DNA of 10,174 nt from Gammaproteobacteria bacterium (GTDB lineage Bacteria > Pseudomonadota > Gammaproteobacteria > JAABTG01): contig JASJBY010000209.1 in NCBI GenBank assembly GCA_030066245.1, positions 1 to 10,174 of the forward strand, read 5' to 3'. The notes beneath the pieces are model-generated. The model was not told where the DNA came from. It ran no database searches and worked only from the letters and a program-made list of their open reading frames with translations. A program made the position numbers and the translations under genes. This document shows, piece after piece, positions 5,395-10,174 of this stretch (positions are counted from its first letter, which is position 1; each line of letters opens with the position of its first letter).

Positions 5395-7226
5395 GCGAGG
5401 CGCGATACGCGGTAGGCATCGATCTGGGCACCACCCATTGCGCCCTGTCCTACGTGGATCTGGAGCGCAGCGAGGGAGAGGAGATCGCCCAGGACCTCAT
5501 GCTCGTCCCCCAGCTGACCACTCCGGGCTCCGTGGAGGAGCGCCCGCTGCTGCCGTCCTTTGTCTACCTGCCCCACGCCGAGGAGTTCGCGGCCTCGGAT
5601 CTGGCGTTGCCCTGGGCCCAGGAAGCCGACGTGGTGGTGGGGGAGCTGTCCCGGGAGGTGGGTGCGCGCACCCCCATCCGCCTGATATCGAGCGCCAAGA
5701 GCTGGCTATGCCATCCCGGGGTGGACCGGCGGGCGCCCATCCTGCCCGTGGAGGCCCCCCCGGAGGTTCCCCGCCTATCCCCCCTGGAGGCCTCGGTCCG
5801 CTACCTGCGGCACCTGCAGGCCGCGTGGAATCACCTGCACCCTGACCAGGAGCTGGCGACGCAGGCGGTCACGGTCACGGTGCCCGCATCCTTCGACCCG
5901 GCAGCCCGGGAGCTGACGGCAGAGGCCGCCACCGCCGTGGGCCTCGACAATCTAACGCTCCTGGAAGAGCCCCAGGCGGCCCTCTACAGCTGGATCCACG
6001 ACACCCAGGGCGCCTGGCGCGAGCAGGTGCAGGTGGGCGACGTCATTCTGGTGGTGGACGTGGGCGGCGGCACCACAGATCTGTCGCTGATTGCGGTAAC
6101 CGAGCGTGACGGATCCCTGGAGCTCAACCGCATCGCAGTAGGCGATCACATTCTGCTCGGCGGCGACAACATGGACCTGGCCCTGGCCCATGTGGTGAGC
6201 GGCAAGCTTTCCGCACGGGGCAGCAAGCTGGACATGTGGCAGCTCCAGGCCCTCTCTCACGGCTGCCGGCATGCCAAGGAAGCGCTGCTCGCCAATGCCA
6301 GCGTCGACGCGGTGCCGGTGGTGGTGCCCAGCCGCGGCTCGCGACTCATCGGCGGAACCCTGCGCACCGAGCTGACCCGCGACGAGGTGACGAGCACCCT
6401 GGTGGAGGGATTCTTCCCGGAGGTGCCGGCAGACGCCCGTCCGACCGCACGCGCCCGCGGCGCATTGACCCAGCTCGGGCTGCCCTATGCCCAGGACGCG
6501 GCCATCACCCGCCATCTGGCCGCGTTCCTCGGCCGCCAGGCGGGTGCGACCGAAGCTCTCGACGGGTTCGAGACAACCGCCACGGGCGGCAGCTTCCTGC
6601 ACCCCACGGCCGTCCTGTTCAACGGCGGCGTGTTCAAAGCCGGCCGCCTGGCCGACCGCGTGATGGGGCTCCTCAACCGGTGGCTGGAGGCGGACGGCGC
6701 ACCGGGCGTCCGCCAGCTCACTGGAGCCGACCTGGACCTGGCGGTGGCCCGGGGCGCTGCCTACTACGGCCACGTTCGGCGCGGCAGCGGGGTGCGCATA
6801 CGCGGCGGCACCGCCCGCGCTTACTACGTGGGGGTGGAGAGCGCCATGCCCGCGGTCCCGGGATTCGAGCCACCCGTCCAGGCTCTGTGCCTGGCGCCTT
6901 TCGGCATGGAAGAGGGTACCGAAGCCGAGGCCCCTCCCCAGGAGTTCGGGCTGGTGGTGGGTGAGCCGGTCCGGTTTCGATTCTTCGGCTCCTCGGTGCG
7001 CCGGGACGACCAGGCCGGCACGTTGCTCCAGGACTGGCCGGAAGCCGATCTGGAAGAGCTGGAGGAGATCCAGGCTACCCTGCCGGCGGAGTCACGAAAC
7101 CCCGGCGAGGTGGTTCCCGTGCACCTGCAGGCCGCCGTCACGGAAGTCGGCACACTGAGGCTGGACGCCATACCCCGCAGCGGCGCGGAACGCTGGAACG
7201 TGGAGTTCGACGTTCGGGGATCGTAG
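5391..7226 (+). CDS. Divergent Hsp70 family protein (first of two)
   Basis: This 611-residue Hsp70 paralogue has an intact ATPase core: GIDLGTTHC (9-17, phosphate 1), SAKSWL (101-106, with Lys103 at the DnaK Lys70 place), EEPQAALYSW (192-201), DVGGGTTDLS (223-232, phosphate 2), GGDNMDLALAH (257-267), LFNGGVF (409-415, adenosine site) and VARGAAYYG (452-460). After about residue 465 comes a short beta-type region ending in EVGTLRLDAIP and WNVEFDVRG; the VLLLD-type interdomain linker and the DnaK helical lid are missing. It therefore likely hydrolyses ATP in the cytoplasm, but substrate handling must differ from DnaK. The GTG start lies within the DUF2760 stop (GTGA), with GGAGG at 5379-5383 seven bases before it. 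E. coli YegD is a related but shorter Hsp70-like protein. No dnaJ or grpE is adjacent. It shares long identical motifs with the next gene, indicating tandem duplication. Confidence 0.92.
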   Translation: MSEARYAVGIDLGTTHCALSYVDLERSEGEEIAQDLMLVPQLTTPGSVEERPLLPSFVYLPHAEEFAASDLALPWAQEADVVVGELSREVGARTPIRLISSAKSWLCHPGVDRRAPILPVEAPPEVPRLSPLEASVRYLRHLQAAWNHLHPDQELATQAVTVTVPASFDPAARELTAEAATAVGLDNLTLLEEPQAALYSWIHDTQGAWREQVQVGDVILVVDVGGGTTDLSLIAVTERDGSLELNRIAVGDHILLGGDNMDLALAHVVSGKLSARGSKLDMWQLQALSHGCRHAKEALLANASVDAVPVVVPSRGSRLIGGTLRTELTRDEVTSTLVEGFFPEVPADARPTARARGALTQLGLPYAQDAAITRHLAAFLGRQAGATEALDGFETTATGGSFLHPTAVLFNGGVFKAGRLADRVMGLLNRWLEADGAPGVRQLTGADLDLAVARGAAYYGHVRRGSGVRIRGGTARAYYVGVESAMPAVPGFEPPVQALCLAPFGMEEGTEAEAPPQEFGLVVGEPVRFRFFGSSVRRDDQAGTLLQDWPEADLEELEEIQATLPAESRNPGEVVPVHLQAAVTEVGTLRLDAIPRSGAERWNVEFDVRGS

Positions 7227-7286
7227 GCCGCTCTCCACCTCTACCCCGGCAGCCAGCCGCTTGAGTTCCGACATTTGCGCCGCGCC

Positions 7287-10085
7287 ATGGCCCGCTACCT
7301 TATCGGCATCGATCTCGGCACCACCCACTGCGTGGTCGCCTACATGGACACCACCCGCTCCGAGCCGGAAACTGTCGTTTTCCCTGTTGAGCAGCTGGTG
7401 GCCCCCGGCGAGGTGGCGCCGCGTCCGCTGCTGCCTTCCATGCGCTACCATCCGGCGTCCGGTGAGCTTGCGGAAGCGGACCGGCAGCTCTCCTGGCAGC
7501 CGGAGGCGACCACTGAGGATATGCCCGACGTCATCCTCGGCGAGCTGGCCCGGGAGCTCGGCGCCAAGGTCCCGGGTCGACTGGTCACCAGCGCCAAGAG
7601 CTGGCTCTCCCACGGGGCTGTCGACCGCACGGCACCCATCCTGCCCTGGGGCGCGCCGCCGGACATTCCACGGGTGTCCCCGCTGGCTGCCAGCGCCAGC
7701 TATCTCAGCTATCTGCGCCGCGCCTGGCATCATCGCTTCCCCGAAGACCCCATGGAAGAGCAGCACCTGGTGCTCACCATCCCGGCGTCCTTCGACGAAG
7801 CCGCCCGCAATCTCACCGTGGAGGCCGCCCGCACGGCCGGGCTGTCCCGAATCCAGCTGGTGGAGGAGCCCCAGGCGGCCTGCTACGACTGGCTCACCCT
7901 CCACGACCAGGCGCTCGCCGATGTCCTCAGGGACGTGCGCCTGCTGCTGGTCTGCGACGTGGGCGGCGGCACCACGGACTTCACCCTGATCCAGGTTGAA
8001 GCCGGCGCCAAGAACCGCCCCCGCTTGCGCCGCATCGGCGTGGGGGACCACCTGATGCTGGGCGGCGACAACATGGATCTGGCGCTCGCTCACCTGGCCG
8101 AAGGACGCTTGATGGCCTCGGGCCAACGGCTCGGCGCGGCACAGCTCACTCAGCTGGTACAGCAGTGTCGTGCGGCCAAGGAGCGGCTGCTGGCTGACGA
8201 CGCCCCAGAGACCGCGACGGTCACCGTGCTCGGCGCCGGTGCCCAGCTGGTGGGCGGTGCCCGCAGCACGGAGCTCAGCCGGGAGGAGATCCAGCAGCTG
8301 GTGGTGGACGGATTCCTGCCGCGCACGGATCCCGAACACCGGCCACAACGCAGGCGGGCCGGTATCGTCGAGTTCGGTCTGCCCTATGCCTCCGATCCGG
8401 CCGTGACCCGGCATCTGGCCGCCTTCCTGGCCGACCATGCGCAGGCGGCACGCGCCGCGCTGGGCGACCGCGCCCCCACGGACGACAGCCTGCCCATCCC
8501 GGATGCCGTGCTGTTGAACGGCGGCGTATTCCAGAGCGCGAGCCTCTGCCAGCGACTCCTGGACACACTGGGTGACTGGCGGGGCGAGCGCCCCCGAGAA
8601 CTGCACAACGCGCATCCCGACCTGGCGGTGGCGCGGGGCGCGGTGGCCTATGGGCGTGCCCGCCAGGGTCAGGGGCTGCGCATAGGCGGCGGCTCGGCCC
8701 GCAGCTTCGTCCTGCTGGTGGAGGGGGAGGCTGAGAGTGCCCAGCGGGCCATCTGTCTGCTTCCCCGGGGCACGGAGGAAGGTCAGGAGATACGCCTGGC
8801 GGACCGGGAGTTCGCGCTGCGGCTCGGACAGCCGGTGCGATTTCACCTGATGGCCACGGGGGGCGATCTCACTTTCCGCCCCGGCGAGCTAGTGGAGGTG
8901 GATATGGACCGTTTCCGCCCCCTGCCCCCCATGGCGACCGTGCTCGCCCAGCGGGGAGGGTCGGTCGGCAAAGGTCGGGAAGTGCCCGTACAGGTTGCCG
9001 CGAAGCTGACGGAAGTGGGCACCCTGGAAATCGACTGCGTCGCCACCGAGCAGGCACCGCCCGATCTGCGGCGACGCTGGCGCCTGGAATTCCAGCTCCG
9101 CGGCCGCACGGCGGACGAGGCGGAAACCGACAGCGCCGAGCTGCACCCCGCATTCCCCCAGGCAGCGGCCAGGATCCACCGCCTGTTCGGACCCCGGGCC
9201 TCGGGCGTCCGGCCCAAAGACGTGAAACAGCTTCAGCCGGCCCTGGAGAAGATCCTCGGCCGCCGCGACCAGTGGGACACTCACCTGCTGCGCGAGATCT
9301 TCGCCAGTCTCTGGGACGGTGTCAGGCGCCGCCGCCGCACGGCCGATCACGAGCGGGTGTGGTTCAATCTCGCCGGCTACTGTCTGCGGCCGGGATACGG
9401 CTATCCCCTGGACGACTGGCGGGTCCAGCAGCTCTGGTCCCTCTACGAGCCCGGCGTGCAGTACGTCAACGATCCGCGCAACTGGGCCGCCTGGTGGAAC
9501 CTGTGGAGGCGCATCAGCGGGGGCCTTGACGTCCACCGGCAGCTCGAGCTCCTGGGCGCGGTGCAGGAGCACCTGCAGCCCAGGCAACGCAAGAAGGGCG
9601 CTCGGGCGCCGAAAGTCGCGGGTCAGGACGACATGGTGCGCCTGCTGGCGGGCCTGGAGCGCCTCAGCGCCGAGCGCAAGGCCGAGGTAGGCGGCTGGCT
9701 CCTGGGGATAACGCGCAAGCCGACTGAGCTTCCCCAGCGCTGGTGGGCCCTGGGCCGTCTCGGCACCAGAGTGCCCTTCTACGGCAGCGCCCACGACGTG
9801 GTGCCCGCGGACCTGGCCCGGGAGTGGCTGGACGTGGTGCTCTCCCTGGACTGGCGCGCGGTCAACCCGGCGGCTTTCTCCGCCGCTCAGCTGGCACGCC
9901 TCAGCGGCGATCGCGGCCGGGACCTGGACGACGAGACCCGGCGACGGGTCGCGGAACGCCTGCGCAAGGAAAAGGCGCCGGCCGGCTGGGTGCGCCTGGT
10001 GGAAGAGGTTGTGGAGCTGGACAGCGCCGACCAGACCCGCGCCTTCGGCGAGTCACTGCCGCCCGGGCTGCGATTAGTGAGCTGA
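7287..10085 (+). CDS. Hsp70 family protein with C-terminal DUF3731 domain (second of two)
   Basis: The 932-residue product repeats the Hsp70 core of its neighbour: GIDLGTTHC (7-15), SAKSWL (102-107), EEPQAACYDW (193-202), DVGGGTTDF (224-232), LGGDNMDLALAH (258-269), LLNGGVF (409-415), DLAVARGAVAYG (445-456). A beta-rich part to about 605 ends in LEFQLRG, matching the end of the first Hsp70. Residues about 620-930 form an extra region of DUF3731 type, a family of unknown function that occurs behind Hsp70 domains; it is Trp- and Arg-rich (WFNLAGYCLRPGYGYPLDDW at 692-711, WAAWWNLWRR at 733-742) and looks mostly helical. The ATG at 7287 aligns with the paralogue; a TTG at 7275 would add four residues, and neither has a clear Shine-Dalgarno. 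The 60-base gap after the first Hsp70 holds no terminator, so it belongs to the same operon. It is probably the substrate-engaging member (inference). Confidence 0.92.
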   Translation: MARYLIGIDLGTTHCVVAYMDTTRSEPETVVFPVEQLVAPGEVAPRPLLPSMRYHPASGELAEADRQLSWQPEATTEDMPDVILGELARELGAKVPGRLVTSAKSWLSHGAVDRTAPILPWGAPPDIPRVSPLAASASYLSYLRRAWHHRFPEDPMEEQHLVLTIPASFDEAARNLTVEAARTAGLSRIQLVEEPQAACYDWLTLHDQALADVLRDVRLLLVCDVGGGTTDFTLIQVEAGAKNRPRLRRIGVGDHLMLGGDNMDLALAHLAEGRLMASGQRLGAAQLTQLVQQCRAAKERLLADDAPETATVTVLGAGAQLVGGARSTELSREEIQQLVVDGFLPRTDPEHRPQRRRAGIVEFGLPYASDPAVTRHLAAFLADHAQAARAALGDRAPTDDSLPIPDAVLLNGGVFQSASLCQRLLDTLGDWRGERPRELHNAHPDLAVARGAVAYGRARQGQGLRIGGGSARSFVLLVEGEAESAQRAICLLPRGTEEGQEIRLADREFALRLGQPVRFHLMATGGDLTFRPGELVEVDMDRFRPLPPMATVLAQRGGSVGKGREVPVQVAAKLTEVGTLEIDCVATEQAPPDLRRRWRLEFQLRGRTADEAETDSAELHPAFPQAAARIHRLFGPRASGVRPKDVKQLQPALEKILGRRDQWDTHLLREIFASLWDGVRRRRRTADHERVWFNLAGYCLRPGYGYPLDDWRVQQLWSLYEPGVQYVNDPRNWAAWWNLWRRISGGLDVHRQLELLGAVQEHLQPRQRKKGARAPKVAGQDDMVRLLAGLERLSAERKAEVGGWLLGITRKPTELPQRWWALGRLGTRVPFYGSAHDVVPADLAREWLDVVLSLDWRAVNPAAFSAAQLARLSGDRGRDLDDETRRRVAERLRKEKAPAGWVRLVEEVVELDSADQTRAFGESLPPGLRLVS

Positions 10086-10102
10086 ATCGCACTGCCTATA
10101 AT
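10074..10102 (+). promoter_or_regulatory. Promoter with perfect TATAAT box
   Basis: TATAAT at 10097-10102 is a perfect -10 in otherwise GC-rich DNA, 12 bases after the stop of the second Hsp70 gene. The best -35 at 17-base spacing is TTAGTG (10074-10079), a weak match inside the end of that gene. TG at 10093-10094 is one base away from the extended -10 position. Transcription would start near 10109 and serve the gene that begins at 10139. Confidence 0.55.
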
Positions 10103-10112
10103 CTCCGTATCG

Positions 10113-10126
10113 CTCGTTCAAACGAG
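10113..10126. promoter_or_regulatory. 14-bp dyad CTCGTT-CA-AACGAG at the expected transcription start
   Basis: Two perfect 6-base half-sites with a 2-base spacer lie 10 bases downstream of the TATAAT box, covering about +5 to +18 of the predicted transcript. This position suits a repressor operator that blocks the promoter, perhaps autoregulatory for the gene at 10139. A 5' mRNA hairpin is the alternative. The symmetry is seen directly; the function is inference. Confidence 0.4.
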
Positions 10127-10138
10127 TATGCGTACGCC

Positions 10139-10174
10139 ATGCTACACGAGACCTTCGACCGGATCCTGAACGCC
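10139..10174 (+). CDS. Start of an unidentified gene, cut by the window end
   Basis: Twelve codons reading MLHETFDRILNA run to the window edge in the frame expected for a gene behind the promoter at 10074-10102. The earlier ATG at 10128 meets a stop codon after 13 codons, so it is unlikely to be the start. No clear Shine-Dalgarno precedes 10139. The sequence is too short to assign a family. Its own promoter indicates that it is separate from the chaperone operon. Confidence 0.5.
   Translation, partial: MLHETFDRILNA

Noticed and set aside
7092..8846. 584-codon open frame on the minus strand opposite both Hsp70 genes
   Set aside because: Long antisense frames opposite hsp70 genes are a well-known effect of codon bias. 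The translation (Gly/Arg/Gln/His-rich) has no recognisable domain, it spans parts of two genes, and I saw no ribosome site.

Overview
The window is GC-rich DNA (about two thirds G+C by eye) with G/C-ending codons, Shine-Dalgarno sites and protein families typical of a gammaproteobacterium. The long Pat-type protein acetyltransferase, a two-domain CinA homologue and a DUF2760/Hsp70/Hsp70-DUF3731 cluster together suggest a Chromatiales or Ectothiorhodospiraceae-like organism. That placement is inference; no rRNA or other marker is present. I see no tRNA, rRNA, CRISPR array, insertion sequence or phage gene.

Left part (1-1836). After about 250 bases of apparently non-coding DNA holding a GTAAC-N5-GTTAC dyad, a 97-codon gene encodes a small exported protein. 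Its mature part is four copies of a 19-residue repeat with core YDVDRD(I/L)LYxAP. A strong intrinsic terminator follows. Convergent to it is a full-length cinA homologue whose C-terminal NMN-deamidase domain has lost the expected catalytic motif.

Middle (1837-4842). An extended -10 promoter sits in the gap divergent from cinA. It precedes an 892-residue fusion of an NDP-forming acyl-CoA synthetase and a GNAT acetyltransferase (Pat/PatZ family). Unlike E. coli PatZ, this protein keeps the histidine in the SHTGAL motif. The 188-base gap after it holds an inverted repeat, a REP-like hairpin and, right before the next gene, a 5-bp hairpin that pairs the Shine-Dalgarno sequence with the bases touching the start codon.

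Right part (4843-10085). A three-gene operon encodes a DUF2760 protein with an N-terminal hydrophobic segment, an Hsp70 overlapping it by four bases, and a second, paralogous Hsp70 of 932 residues with a Trp-rich C-terminal DUF3731 region. Both Hsp70s have intact nucleotide-binding motifs but lack the DnaK linker and a recognisable helical lid. The genes probably make one specialised chaperone module of unknown substrate; this is the best candidate here for an uncharacterised system. The window ends with a perfect TATAAT box, a dyad at the expected transcription start, and the first 12 codons of another gene.
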